A stretch of DNA of 64,000 nucleotides from Pseudomonas sp. HN11 (GTDB lineage Bacteria; Pseudomonadota; Gammaproteobacteria; Pseudomonadales; Pseudomonadaceae). The number at the start of each line of letters is the position of its first letter. Position 1 is the stretch's first letter. The position numbers and the translations under genes are program-made. Location of the stretch: positions 5,411,501 through 5,475,500 of the forward strand of contig NZ_CP089985.1 in NCBI RefSeq assembly GCF_021390155.1, written 5' to 3'. The notes under the pieces were generated by a model. That model searched no databases and was not told the DNA's origin. It saw only the letters and a program-made list of their open reading frames with translations. Shown here one piece after another: positions 37,120-46,511 of the stretch.

Positions 37120-37689
37120 TTATCCGTGCAGCGTGTCCAACCATTGGGCGCGGGTGATGCGGTACAAAACATGATGGCGCAGCGGGTCATCGGCTGCGAC
37201 CTTGGGGTGTTCAAAATCTGCCTGGGGATCGTAATGCATACCGATGGCCTGCATGACTTTTTGTGATGGCAGATTGGCTTCCGTGGTGAAGGCAACGATT
37301 TCGTCCAGGCTCAAACGATCAAAACCACAACGCAATGCTGTCCACGCGGCCTCGCTGGCATAGCCCAGCCCCCAGTGTTCGCGGGCCAGGCGCCAGCCAA
37401 TTTCAACCGCCGGGGCAAAGTCGGCCTCGAAGCTGACATTCAGCAAACCGGTGAGACCGATGAATTCACCGCTGTCCTTGCGCTGCAAAGCCCACAGACC
37501 AAAGCCATATTCGGCGAAGTGCCCACGAATGCGGCCAATCAACGCGGCGCTTTCCAGGTGACTCAGCTTGGCCGGGAAATAACGCATCACCTGCGGGTCG
37601 GCGCACATGCGCGCAAACTCCGCCAGGTCGCTGTCGCGCCATTGGCGCAGCACCAGGCGTGCGCTTTCCAATTCCAGTATCGGCTCCAT
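37120..37689 (-). CDS. GNAT family N-acetyltransferase (RimJ/RimL-like)
   Basis: A 189-residue acetyltransferase starting MEPILELESARLVLRQWRDSD, with EIGWRLAREHWGLGYASEAA, the acetyl-CoA-binding motif (R-x-x-x-x-G-x-G/A type) and a C-terminal VLYRITRAQW. The pattern is of the GNAT branch that acetylates ribosomal proteins or small amines; the real target is unknown. A strong RBS (GGAAGGGGGA) precedes the chosen start. Confidence 0.85.
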   Translation of the reverse strand: MEPILELESARLVLRQWRDSDLAEFARMCADPQVMRYFPAKLSHLESAALIGRIRGHFAEYGFGLWALQRKDSGEFIGLTGLLNVSFEADFAPAVEIGWRLAREHWGLGYASEAAWTALRCGFDRLSLDEIVAFTTEANLPSQKVMQAIGMHYDPQADFEHPKVAADDPLRHHVLYRITRAQWLDTLHG

Positions 37690-37765
37690 GGGTCCCCCTT
37701 CCTCGCCATGTGCGTGAGTGTACAGCGCTGTTAAGATCCGTCGCAGGTTCCCGTCAGAAAATCCC

Positions 37766-38686
37766 ATGCCTTTGCCATTGATCTACCACGATGACTACAG
37801 CCCCGAGTTCCCGGCGGACCATCGGTTCCCCATGGACAAGTTCCGTCTGCTACGCGACCACCTGGTGGACAGTGACCTGACCCAGGACAGCCAACTGCTG
37901 CGCCCGCAGTTATGCCCACCGCAGATTCTGGCCCTGGCCCATGACGCTGGGTATATCGAACGCTACATGGGCGGCGAATTATCCCGAGAAGACCAGCGCC
38001 GCCTCGGCCTGCCCTGGAACGAAGCCCTGGCCCGGCGCACCGTGCGTGCGGTCGGCGGCTCGATTCTCGCGGCCGAACAAGCCCTTGAGCACGGCCTGGC
38101 CTGCCACCTGGCTGGCGGCACCCACCATGCTCATTACGATTACCCGGCGGGCTTTTGCATCTTCAATGACCTGGCGGTGATCAGCCATTACCTGCTGGCC
38201 AGCGGCCGGGTCAACCGCGTGCTGATTTTCGATTGCGACGTGCATCAGGGCGACGGCACCGCGCGTATCCTTCACGACACACCGGACGCCATCACCGTGT
38301 CGCTGCACTGCGAAAAGAACTTCCCCGCGCGCAAGGCCCAGAGCGACTGGGACATTCCGCTACCCATGGGCATGGGCGATGCCGACTACCTTAAGGTAGT
38401 GGACGATGCCCTCAACTACCTGCTGCCGCTCTACCAACCCGACCTGGTGCTGTACGACGCCGGCGTCGATGTGCACAAGGACGACGCCCTCGGTTACCTT
38501 AAGCTGACAGACCAGGGCGTCGCCGCCCGCGATGAAAGCGTGATGCGCCACTGCCTGGGCCGAGACATCCCGGTGATGGGCGTAATCGGCGGCGGTTATA
38601 GCAAGGACCGACCGGCCCTCGCCCGCCGCCACGGCATCCTGCACCACAGTGCGCAACGGGTGTGGACGTCATCAGGTTGTCACTGA
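37766..38686 (+). CDS. Histone deacetylase family amidohydrolase
   Basis: A 306-residue arginase/deacetylase-fold protein starting MPLPLIYHDDYSPEFPADHRFPM. It has GGTHHA (substrate-channel), FDCDVHQGDGTA (zinc ligands Asp and His) and YDAGVDVHKDD (third ligand Asp). In bacteria such enzymes cleave acetyl groups from polyamines or acetoin-like substrates; here the substrate is unknown. The chosen ATG at 37766 fits the family N-terminus. Monocistronic. Confidence 0.88.
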   Translation: MPLPLIYHDDYSPEFPADHRFPMDKFRLLRDHLVDSDLTQDSQLLRPQLCPPQILALAHDAGYIERYMGGELSREDQRRLGLPWNEALARRTVRAVGGSILAAEQALEHGLACHLAGGTHHAHYDYPAGFCIFNDLAVISHYLLASGRVNRVLIFDCDVHQGDGTARILHDTPDAITVSLHCEKNFPARKAQSDWDIPLPMGMGDADYLKVVDDALNYLLPLYQPDLVLYDAGVDVHKDDALGYLKLTDQGVAARDESVMRHCLGRDIPVMGVIGGGYSKDRPALARRHGILHHSAQRVWTSSGCH

Positions 38687-38696
38687 ACTGTGAGCG

Positions 38697-38811
38697 TTAC
38701 CCACAATCCCTGTGGAACCACCTGTGGATAACTTGAGCGTAACGACCTGAAAGCCTCTAGCCGCATAGCCTGTCAGAAACCGTACATTTTTTGACCAGAT
38801 ACTTTTCCACA
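38697..38811. other. Cluster of DnaA-box-like 9-mers
   Basis: TTACCCACA (38697-38705), the exact box TTATCCACA on the minus strand (38723-38731, TGTGGATAA) and TTTTCCACA (38803-38811) lie within 115 bases in the gap between the deacetylase and the HrpK-like gene. Two of three differ from the consensus TTATNCACA by one base. It could be a DnaA titration or regulatory site, or coincidence. Confidence 0.3.
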
Positions 38812-38915
38812 GCCGTGAAACGTTGTGGAACTTGGCATCCGCGACCGTTTTGCAACAAAACTGCCGTACGCCGTCGTCAACCTGAAGGCCTCTCCCGCTT
38901 TCAGAGTACCCTGCG

Positions 38916-41900
38916 ATGGCAACTTACAAGATCGGCAGTAGCACGACGCCCGGCAATGACGACGCCCTGAAGAAAGTCGCCGCCACCTTCGACGCTGCGA
39001 TGTCCCGCGCCTTGTCCGGTTTCAAGGAAGCCGCCCACCCTGGCAACTTCAAGGTGCTGGCGGTGACCGACAACACCAAGGACAAGAAAATCGCCGACGT
39101 CAAAGCTACCGGCGACCAGGAAGCGATCAAGCGCCTCAACGACCCGAATCTGGCCGACATCAGCAACACCGGCGTGCCCCTGGCCAATATCGCCAGCATC
39201 ACCAAGATTTCCGACAACGTTCTGGAGCTGAAAACCCGCGACGGCGAGGACATCATCATTATCAAGCAGATGACCCCGTACCTGTTTGACGGCATGGCCG
39301 GCAAAGCCGACGCGGTGGATGCGCTGAACAAGAGCAAGGCCGACGGCTATCGCATCGCGCAGGCCGGCGACACCGCGCCGGGCCTGGACACCTACAAAGG
39401 CATCGGCCCGGCTGATGAAGTGGGGCCGGGGATGATTCGTTACGAAACCCTATCGGGCGATAAGGTCGTTGTCAGCAAGGAAACCAACCTCGACCTGTAC
39501 GAAAAAGTGAAGTCCGATGGCGAGACCTGGGGCCTGATCAACGATAGCAAAAACGAAGGGTATCGCCTGGCCAATGCCGATGAGGCCGGCAGCGTGAGCC
39601 TGGTGGGCACGCCGGAAGAGCTCGGCCACGGGCTGATCCGCTACGAAACCGCCTCGGGCGACAAGATCATCGTATCTCAGGCCATCAGCCCCGACCTGTA
39701 CGCCTCGGTGGTCAAGGAATCCAACGGCATTTTCGACGTCGACGGAGCGGTGGACACCAACTGGATCGACAACTCCAAATACGCCAGCGCCAAGGACTGG
39801 GACAAGATAGTCGGCAACACCAGCGGCGCGCCGACCCAGGAAGAACGCGACCTCGACCGCCCACGCGCCGCCTCGAAAATGCTCAGCGACAACTGGGACA
39901 AATGGGGTTTGCATGACCGCCCCATCGACTTTTCCAACCCGCCCGCCGACCTGCCGCCCGAAGCCCAGGCCTGCCTCAAGTACCTGGCCGGCAGCCCGAG
40001 CCTGATGAACGCCCTCGACAGCGGCGGCCTGGGCAAAAGCGATGGGGTGATTACCCACGCGGATGTGGATAAGTTCATCAGCCAATCGAACAAGGATCTG
40101 TCGGCCGCCTCGAAGTCCTACAGCACCTTCCTCAGCAAAAACCCCGATGCCACCGCATTGGCCAAGGAAAACGCCAAGTCTGCGGCTATCGTCATGGCCA
40201 ATATTTCCCTGGTGAGCAGCGCTGGCCCGCAAATGCAGGGGCCCAACCAGCGCGCCAACAACGGCAGCCTCAACACCGCCAACCTCCAGGCGATCAAGGA
40301 TGACTCAGGCCTGAGCCCGGAACTGACGGGCGCCGCAGGCTATTGGTCCACCCCCGGCATGCTGCGCACCCTCGACATGGCCGGTGACCTGCCCGCGACC
40401 GCCAAGGCCGATGGCATCACCCAGCAGAAAAACATCGGCGCCTGGCTGGAAAACCAGGCGCCCAAGGACGACCACGGCGTGCTGATGATGCTCAGCAACG
40501 CCGCGGTGCGCAGCTCGGTGGCCGACGTCGACACCTCTAAGCTGACCAAGGATGTGCTCGAACACCCGGAAAACTACGACGGCAAAACCAAAGCCGCGGT
40601 GATGATGGAAATCAGCGACGCCCGCGCGCGCATGGCCGCCAGTGACAAAGTGGGTGACGGCGATTTGTACGCGGGGATTACAGCGGACACCGAATATCAC
40701 CTCAACCCAACCAAATCGAAGGTCACCGACCAGCTCGACGCCGCCATCGGCCAGTTGTCCAGTGACCCGGATGTGAAGACCTTCCTCTCGCAAAACCAAG
40801 CGTCCGGCATGCGCGATATCGTCAACAGTGACCCGGCGATCAAGCATGAACTGCAGGCCTACCAGGACGGCCAGATCAACAGCGGCAACGTGCTCAACAC
40901 CGCCCTGAACACCAAAGGGTCCGATGGCAAACCGCTGTCGCTCATGGACGCCCTGAGCCTGGCCGGCACCGACGCCACCCTCACCGATCTGGCCCTGGGC
41001 GGCGATGGCCATGTGGACCTCAGCGTCATTGCGCAAAAATCCGGCAAATCCGGGGATATCGAGCAATTTTTCAAGGACCACATTCTCAACGGCAAGGATC
41101 TGGATGACGCCCTCGCCCAGCCGAACGCCGACCCGATGACCGCCATCGGCCAGTACGCCGCCCACGCCGAGTTGCTCAAGGAGTTCCTCGGCGACAAGGT
41201 CTCGGCCCAGGACTCGTCGACGGTGCAGCAGTACGTCAACCAGGCGGTGTCCGATTCGCTGGTCAACGGCGCCAACGATGACGTGCTCAAGGGTGCGTTC
41301 GGTGACGCCAATGGCAACTTCGACGAGGCCAAGACCACGGCCATCATCGAGAAAGCCATGGCCGACGACCCGGAAATGTTCAAGGACGCCACGGGTGCAC
41401 AAATCAAACCGCAGGACGTGATCTCGTTGATCCGCTCGATGTGGGACGTTAATCGCCAGGGCGAGAAAATCAGCGACGTGCTGCCCAAGGCTGTGGATGG
41501 GCTGAAGCTCAACGCCAGTGATGCGTACAAACAGGGCCTGCTACACATCGGCAGCGCCCTGTTGGCCGGTGGCGTGTTGGCCGCGCGCTCCGCCACGGGC
41601 GGCAACAGCCCGGCAGACAACGCCGGCCGCGTCGCGGCAGGCATGCAGTTTGCCGGCCTGATTACCGAAGGCGGCACCAAATACGCCAAGGAAGCCGGCT
41701 ACGGCATGACCTGGAAACCCACGCCGATTGATCCGAACAAACCCCAAGGCATCGGCGAATTCCCCACCGGCAAAATGGTGCAGAACACCGACGGCCTCAA
41801 CCGCCTGGGCAACCTGGGCAAGATCGTTGGCGGCGGCGGCAGCTTTATCGGCGGCGTGTTCGGTCTGATCAGCGGGGTCAACAGCGCGTTCGCCGGGGAC

Positions 41901-42239
41901 AAACTCAACGCCGGGTTCTCCCTTACCAGCGGCGCCCTGGGCACCGGCGCGGCGGTGGCGTCGATTATTGAGGGCGGTGCAGGCCTGTTTGGCATTGCCG
42001 ATGCGGCGGCCATCGCCGGCACCTTCGCGGGGGTACTGGGCTGGGCGGCGGCCGGCGTGGGCATCGTGACCAGCTTTGTGTTCCCGATCATTGAGGTGGT
42101 GAAGCGGGAGAAACAACAGGATGCGTTCTTTGGCAACCTGGTGCCGACGCTGGACAAATACGGCCTCACCGGCGGCCCAATCACCGACGCCGACCGCAAG
42201 GATGAATACCCACCGTACGCCAACACCGGTTTTGCCTGA
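38916..42239 (+). CDS. Large HrpK-like protein (putative type III effector/translocator family)
   Basis: A 1107-residue protein without a signal peptide. Residues 95-125, 170-198 and 238-266 are repeats of a strand-rich unit (GMIRYETLSGDKVVV and GLIRYETASGDKIIV). The middle (about 360-750) has units of the type LMNALD..GDG-I/V-hydrophobic, some EF-hand-like (LGKSDGVITHADVDKFI). The C-terminus (about 950-1070) is Gly/Ala-rich and hydrophobic, fit for membrane insertion. The overall pattern matches the HrpK family; HrpK of P. syringae is a type III translocator. No hrp/hrc gene is present, so the role is open. Confidence 0.6.
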   Translation: MATYKIGSSTTPGNDDALKKVAATFDAAMSRALSGFKEAAHPGNFKVLAVTDNTKDKKIADVKATGDQEAIKRLNDPNLADISNTGVPLANIASITKISDNVLELKTRDGEDIIIIKQMTPYLFDGMAGKADAVDALNKSKADGYRIAQAGDTAPGLDTYKGIGPADEVGPGMIRYETLSGDKVVVSKETNLDLYEKVKSDGETWGLINDSKNEGYRLANADEAGSVSLVGTPEELGHGLIRYETASGDKIIVSQAISPDLYASVVKESNGIFDVDGAVDTNWIDNSKYASAKDWDKIVGNTSGAPTQEERDLDRPRAASKMLSDNWDKWGLHDRPIDFSNPPADLPPEAQACLKYLAGSPSLMNALDSGGLGKSDGVITHADVDKFISQSNKDLSAASKSYSTFLSKNPDATALAKENAKSAAIVMANISLVSSAGPQMQGPNQRANNGSLNTANLQAIKDDSGLSPELTGAAGYWSTPGMLRTLDMAGDLPATAKADGITQQKNIGAWLENQAPKDDHGVLMMLSNAAVRSSVADVDTSKLTKDVLEHPENYDGKTKAAVMMEISDARARMAASDKVGDGDLYAGITADTEYHLNPTKSKVTDQLDAAIGQLSSDPDVKTFLSQNQASGMRDIVNSDPAIKHELQAYQDGQINSGNVLNTALNTKGSDGKPLSLMDALSLAGTDATLTDLALGGDGHVDLSVIAQKSGKSGDIEQFFKDHILNGKDLDDALAQPNADPMTAIGQYAAHAELLKEFLGDKVSAQDSSTVQQYVNQAVSDSLVNGANDDVLKGAFGDANGNFDEAKTTAIIEKAMADDPEMFKDATGAQIKPQDVISLIRSMWDVNRQGEKISDVLPKAVDGLKLNASDAYKQGLLHIGSALLAGGVLAARSATGGNSPADNAGRVAAGMQFAGLITEGGTKYAKEAGYGMTWKPTPIDPNKPQGIGEFPTGKMVQNTDGLNRLGNLGKIVGGGGSFIGGVFGLISGVNSAFAGDKLNAGFSLTSGALGTGAAVASIIEGGAGLFGIADAAAIAGTFAGVLGWAAAGVGIVTSFVFPIIEVVKREKQQDAFFGNLVPTLDKYGLTGGPITDADRKDEYPPYANTGFA

Positions 42240-42261
42240 ATACTTTTTGCCTAACGGCACG

Positions 42262-42299
42262 GGGCGCGCATTGCTTACAATGGGCGCCCTTTGTTTTTG
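42262..42299 (+). terminator. Intrinsic terminator after the HrpK-like gene
   Basis: GGGCGC-g-CATTG (42262-42273) pairs with CAATG-g-GCGCCC (42278-42289), loop CTTA, with one mismatch, followed by TTTGTTTTTG. It lies 23 bases after the stop and just before the flavoprotein gene. Confidence 0.8.
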
Positions 42300-42312
42300 A
42301 CCAGGCTTGCCG

Positions 42313-43545
42313 ATGCCCGCTACTGCTCCCTCCCACGTTGCCATTATCGGTGGCGGCCCTGCCGGGCTGATGGCCGCCGAAGTCCTGAGCCAGGCGGGCG
42401 TGCGGGTGGATCTGTACGACGGCATGCCTTCCGTGGGGCGCAAGTTCCTGCTGGCCGGTGTGGGTGGCATGAACATCACCCACTCCGAGGCGTATCCGGC
42501 GTTCCTGTCGCGCTATGCCGAACGTGCGCCGCACATGGCGCCGTTGCTGCGTGGTTTTGGGGCCGAGACGTTGTGCGAATGGATTCATGGCTTGGGCATC
42601 GAGACGTTTGTCGGCACCTCGGGACGGGTGTTTCCTACCGACATGAAAGCCGCGCCCCTGCTACGCGCCTGGCTCAAGCGCCTGCGCGACCAAGGCGTGG
42701 TTATCCACACCCGGCATCGCTGGCTGGGTTGGAATACCGACGGCGACTTACTTATCCACAGCCCCGAAGGCGAACAAACGGTCCACAGCGATGCGGTGCT
42801 GCTGGCCCTCGGTGGCGGCAGTTGGTCGCGCCTGGGTTCCGACGGTGCGTGGCTCAAGTTGCTGGAGGATCGCGGCGTGCCCTACGCCCCGCTGCAACCG
42901 AGCAACTGCGGTTTCGAGGTGTCGGCCTGGAGCGAGCTGATGGTCAGCAAATTCGCCGGCGCGCCGTTGAAAAACGTCGCCATTGGTTTAGGGGATGACA
43001 AGCCACGCCTCGGGGAATGCGTGGTCACCGCCAGCGGGATCGAGGGCAGCTTGATCTACGCGCTGTCAGCACCGATCCGCGAAGCGATCAACAGGGACGG
43101 GGCGGCCACCGTGCATATCGACCTGCTGCCGAGCAAGCCGCTGGACAAGGTTCAGGCCGCGTTGGCCAAACCCCGTGGCTCACGCTCGATGAGCAAACAT
43201 CTGCACAGTCAGTTGGGGTTGGATGGGGTCAAAGCAGCGCTTTTGCGTGAGTTGACGCCTGCCGGACACTTCAATGATCCGGCGCAGTTGGCGGTGGATA
43301 TCAAGGCGTTGCCGTTGACGCTGGTGAAGACCCGGCCGATGGATGAAGCGATCAGCACAGCGGGCGGCGTGCCATTTGAAGCGTTGGACGAGCGCTTGAT
43401 GCTCAAGCAGTTGCCGGGGGTGTTTTGTGCAGGGGAGATGCTGGATTGGGAAGCGCCAACCGGGGGCTACTTGCTGACGGGGTGTTTTGCCAGCGGCAGA
43501 GCGGCTGGGCGGGGGATGTTGGAATGGTTTAAAAGCAGAGGTTAA
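42313..43545 (+). CDS. HI0933/YhiN-family FAD-dependent oxidoreductase
   Basis: A 410-residue flavoprotein with N-terminal VAIIGGGPAGLMAAEVL (FAD-binding GxGxxG), GRKFLLAGVGGMNITHSE (family signature) and C-terminal GVFCAGEMLDWEAPTGGYLL. This is the TIGR03862/HI0933 group, whose substrate is not established. ATG at 42313 is preferred to the TTG at 42307. The stop codon lies in the left arm of a 24-base inverted repeat that separates it from rhlE. Confidence 0.88.
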   Translation: MPATAPSHVAIIGGGPAGLMAAEVLSQAGVRVDLYDGMPSVGRKFLLAGVGGMNITHSEAYPAFLSRYAERAPHMAPLLRGFGAETLCEWIHGLGIETFVGTSGRVFPTDMKAAPLLRAWLKRLRDQGVVIHTRHRWLGWNTDGDLLIHSPEGEQTVHSDAVLLALGGGSWSRLGSDGAWLKLLEDRGVPYAPLQPSNCGFEVSAWSELMVSKFAGAPLKNVAIGLGDDKPRLGECVVTASGIEGSLIYALSAPIREAINRDGAATVHIDLLPSKPLDKVQAALAKPRGSRSMSKHLHSQLGLDGVKAALLRELTPAGHFNDPAQLAVDIKALPLTLVKTRPMDEAISTAGGVPFEALDERLMLKQLPGVFCAGEMLDWEAPTGGYLLTGCFASGRAAGRGMLEWFKSRG

Positions 43546-43605
43546 GCGGCAAGCTAAAAGCTGCAAGTAAGAGCAACACTCACTTGCAGCTTGTAGCTTG
43601 CCGCT
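43545..43605. terminator. Bidirectional terminator, 24-base inverted repeat
   Basis: The arms 43545-43568 and 43582-43605 (left begins AGCGGCAAGCT, right ends AGCTTGCCGCT) pair with one interruption around a 13-base loop. It overlaps the stop of the flavoprotein gene and lies 11 bases before the convergent rhlE stop. Its GGCAAGC/AAGCTGCAAG wording resembles the repeat at 57747-57820, suggesting a common repeat family. Confidence 0.75.
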
Positions 43606-43615
43606 CAGGGCTGCT

Positions 43616-44950
43616 TCACTTCTTCTTACGCGGCCCGGTATTGAACACCGGCACCTTGCGCACCGGCTTGATCGAAGGCTCCGCCGGCGCCACTTCCCCG
43701 CTGTCCACCCACTTGCCCAGGTTGCGCTTACCGCCGCCGCCCGAGGTCTTAGGCTTCTTCGGTTTCTTTGGCTTCTTCACCACCTGCCCACTGGCATCGG
43801 TGTCCGGCACGCGATGTTCCGGCTCGAAATCCTGTTCCATGTGGCGGTTCAAGGTCTGACGCGTCAGCATCTCGATGGCCGACAGCATGTTCACCTCATC
43901 GGCACACACCAGGGAAATTGCCTCACCGGTGTTGCCCGCACGGCCGGTACGGCCGATACGGTGGATATAGTCCTCGGCCACGATCGGCAGGTCAAAGTTG
44001 ACCACCAGCGGCAAGTCTTCGATATCCAGGCCACGGGCCGCCACGTCGGTGGCCACCAGGATCTGCACTTCGCTCGATTTGAAACGGTCCAGCGCGCGTT
44101 GGCGGGTCGCCTGGGGTTTGTCGCCATGGATGCCGTCGGCATTGATGCCCAGGCCCTGCAACTTATCCACCAGCGCATCCACGCCGTTACGGGTCTTGGC
44201 GAACACCAGCACCTGCTTCCAGCGGCCTTTGCGCATCAGGTGCACAAACAGCTCCGGCTTGCGCTTCTTGTCCACCGGCACCACCCATTGCTTCACGGTG
44301 TTGGCAGCGACGTTGCGCGGGCTGACCTCGATGCTCAGCGGGTCATTGAGCATCTGCCCGGCCAGCGTGCGGATCTCATCGGAGAAGGTCGCGGAGAACA
44401 ACAGGGTCTGGCGCTTTTTAGGCAGCATGCGATAAATGTTCGCCAGCTCTTCGGAGAAGCCCAGGTCGAGCATGCGGTCGGCTTCGTCCAGCACCAGGGT
44501 TTGCAACTGGTTGAGCTTCAGCGCGTTCTGGCGGAACAGGTCGATCAGGCGGCCAGGTGTGGCGACCAGGATGTCGACACCTTTGCGCAGCTTCATCATC
44601 TGCGGGTTGATGCTCACGCCGCCGTACACCGCGTAAGTGGTCAGCGGCAGGTTTTGCGCATACTCGGCGACGCTGGCGTGCACCTGCTCGGCCAGCTCGC
44701 GGGTCGGGCACAGGATCAGCGCGCGTGCCGAGTTGGCGGCGACTTTCGGCCCTTCCATCGTCAGCAATTGTAACAACGGCACGGCGAAGCCGGCGGTCTT
44801 GCCGGTGCCGGTCTGGGCCGCAGCCATCAGGTCGCGACCGGCCAGCACCGCCGGAATGGCTTGCGCCTGCACCGGCGTCGGGGTCTGGTAGCCAAGCGTC
44901 TCAAGGGCGCGCAGCAAGGGTTCGATCAGGCCAAGGGTGGCGAAAGTCAT
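43616..44950 (-). CDS. rhlE: DEAD-box ATP-dependent RNA helicase RhlE
   Basis: A 444-residue helicase with all classic motifs: Q-motif GYQTPTPVQAQAIP, AAQTGTGKTAGF (I), PTRELAEQV (Ia), DEAD (II, LVLDEADRMLD), SAT (III) and HRIGRTGRAG (VI). The C-terminal tail is rich in Lys/Pro (VKKPKKPKKPKTS), typical of RhlE-type helicases that act in ribosome assembly and RNA decay. Length is normal. Confidence 0.95.
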   Translation of the reverse strand: MTFATLGLIEPLLRALETLGYQTPTPVQAQAIPAVLAGRDLMAAAQTGTGKTAGFAVPLLQLLTMEGPKVAANSARALILCPTRELAEQVHASVAEYAQNLPLTTYAVYGGVSINPQMMKLRKGVDILVATPGRLIDLFRQNALKLNQLQTLVLDEADRMLDLGFSEELANIYRMLPKKRQTLLFSATFSDEIRTLAGQMLNDPLSIEVSPRNVAANTVKQWVVPVDKKRKPELFVHLMRKGRWKQVLVFAKTRNGVDALVDKLQGLGINADGIHGDKPQATRQRALDRFKSSEVQILVATDVAARGLDIEDLPLVVNFDLPIVAEDYIHRIGRTGRAGNTGEAISLVCADEVNMLSAIEMLTRQTLNRHMEQDFEPEHRVPDTDASGQVVKKPKKPKKPKTSGGGGKRNLGKWVDSGEVAPAEPSIKPVRKVPVFNTGPRKKK

Positions 44951-44998
44951 GTATTTACCGTAGGAAAAATTCAGCGCAAGGGCGTAATGCGCCGCAGT

Positions 44999-45895
44999 TT
45001 ACCTTATTTCCGGCTTGGGCTTTCGCCACTGGGGCAGGCTGATCAACAGCACGGCGCTGATAATCACCAGCATCGCCAAGGCTTCTTCCAAGCCGATGGT
45101 CTCGCCGACAAATACGATACCGAGCAATACGGCGACCGCCGGGTTCACGTAGGCATAGCTGGTCGCCGCCGCCGGGCGTACATGCTTGAGCAGGTACATA
45201 TAGGCATTGAAGGCGATGATCGAGCCGAACACGGTCAGGTAGGCCAGGGCCAGCCAGCCTTCCAGCGGCGGCACGGCCTGCAGGCGTTCGCCAGACAGCG
45301 CGCTCACCATCAGCAGCGCCACACCGGCGACCAGCATTTCCGCAGCACTGGCCATGGCGCCTTGGGGCAGCGGCAATTGCCGGCTCCACACCGAACCGAA
45401 TGCCCAGGAGGCAGCCGCAACCAACAGCAAAACAGCGCCCATCGGGCTCGATTGCAACGTGCTGCCCATGTTGAGCATGGCGATGCCGATGATGCCCAGG
45501 ATCACCCCTGCCCATTCCAGACGGGTATTACGCGCGCCCCAGAAATACCCACACAGCAAGGTGAACAACGGCACGGTCGCCACGGCCAACGCCGCGACGC
45601 CGGACGACACCCCCATGTGTTCCGCCACACTGACGCCGCCATTACCCACGGTGAGCAGCAAAAGACCGATCATCCCGGCCGCCTTCCACTGCGGCCAAGT
45701 CGGCGCCGGCACCCCGCGCCAGCGCAGGAAGCCATACATCAACGCCCCCGCCGTGCAAAACCGAATCCCCGCCAGCAACAACGGCGGCCAGTACTCCACG
45801 CCGATGCGAATCACCAGATAGGTAGACCCCCAGATCACATACAGCGCAAAAAAGGCGGCGATCAACGGTAAGGGAAAGCGACGTGGGCCAGGCAT
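44999..45895 (-). CDS. yedA: YedA-like DMT exporter (EamA)
   Basis: A 298-residue membrane protein with ten helices in two EamA repeats, starting with AAFFALYVIWGSTYLVIRIG and ending IVFVGETIGLEEALAMLVII. The YVIWGSTYL opening and SYAYVNPAVAVLLG are characteristic of YedA/RhaT-like exporters. Substrate unknown. Divergent from the Lrp-family gene at 46056, which may regulate it (inference). Confidence 0.87.
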   Translation of the reverse strand: MPGPRRFPLPLIAAFFALYVIWGSTYLVIRIGVEYWPPLLLAGIRFCTAGALMYGFLRWRGVPAPTWPQWKAAGMIGLLLLTVGNGGVSVAEHMGVSSGVAALAVATVPLFTLLCGYFWGARNTRLEWAGVILGIIGIAMLNMGSTLQSSPMGAVLLLVAAASWAFGSVWSRQLPLPQGAMASAAEMLVAGVALLMVSALSGERLQAVPPLEGWLALAYLTVFGSIIAFNAYMYLLKHVRPAAATSYAYVNPAVAVLLGIVFVGETIGLEEALAMLVIISAVLLISLPQWRKPKPEIR

Positions 45896-46055
45896 TGGGC
45901 GGCTCTATGGCAGGAGATGGGAGGCTTATTCTAAAAAGGCAAGTCACTAAACATAAGTTACAAAACCTGTTTAAAACGCCAATACACTTTTCAAAGCATG
46001 GTTGTGAAGGCTATAAACCGTGCTTTCGAAAGTCATGCGCAACCGGAGCCTTATC

Positions 46056-46511
46056 ATGGACAAATACGACCGCATGCTCCTCAGCGCTCTGCTCGAAGAC
46101 GGCCGCGCGTCCTACGCGCAACTGGCCCGCACGGTAAACCTCTCCGCCCCCGCCGTGGCCGAGCGCGTGGCCAAGCTGGAGGCCAGCGGCGTGATCACCG
46201 GGTATCAGGCCAAGGTGGATTTGTCGAAAGTGGGGTTGCCGATTCAGTGTGTGATTGAGCTGCGGTTGACCAATCACGGCAGCCAGAAGGTATATGACGC
46301 GTTGGCGGAGATCCCTGAACTGACGGAGTGCCATCGGGTGACCGGCGATCCGTGTGTGATCATGCAGGCGGCGGTCGGGTCGATGCCGGAGCTGGAGAGC
46401 TTGATCAACCGCGTGGCGAAGTTCGGGTTCAGCAAGACCTCGATTATTTTGTCGAGCGCGATAGAGCGGCGGGTGCCGTTGGGGCAGTTGGAGGGCAAAA
46501 ATGGTGGGTAA
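46056..46511 (+). CDS. Lrp/AsnC family transcriptional regulator
   Basis: A 151-residue regulator. The N-terminal helix-turn-helix (DKYDRMLLSALLEDGRASYA, then LSAPAVAERVAKLEASGVI) is followed by the RAM/AsnC ligand-binding domain, with RVTGDPCVIMQAAV. It probably senses an amino acid and controls the divergent yedA-like gene and/or the downstream cyclase. The ATG at 46056 is chosen over 46020 because GGAG precedes it. It overlaps the next gene by 11 bases. Confidence 0.92.
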   Translation: MDKYDRMLLSALLEDGRASYAQLARTVNLSAPAVAERVAKLEASGVITGYQAKVDLSKVGLPIQCVIELRLTNHGSQKVYDALAEIPELTECHRVTGDPCVIMQAAVGSMPELESLINRVAKFGFSKTSIILSSAIERRVPLGQLEGKNGG

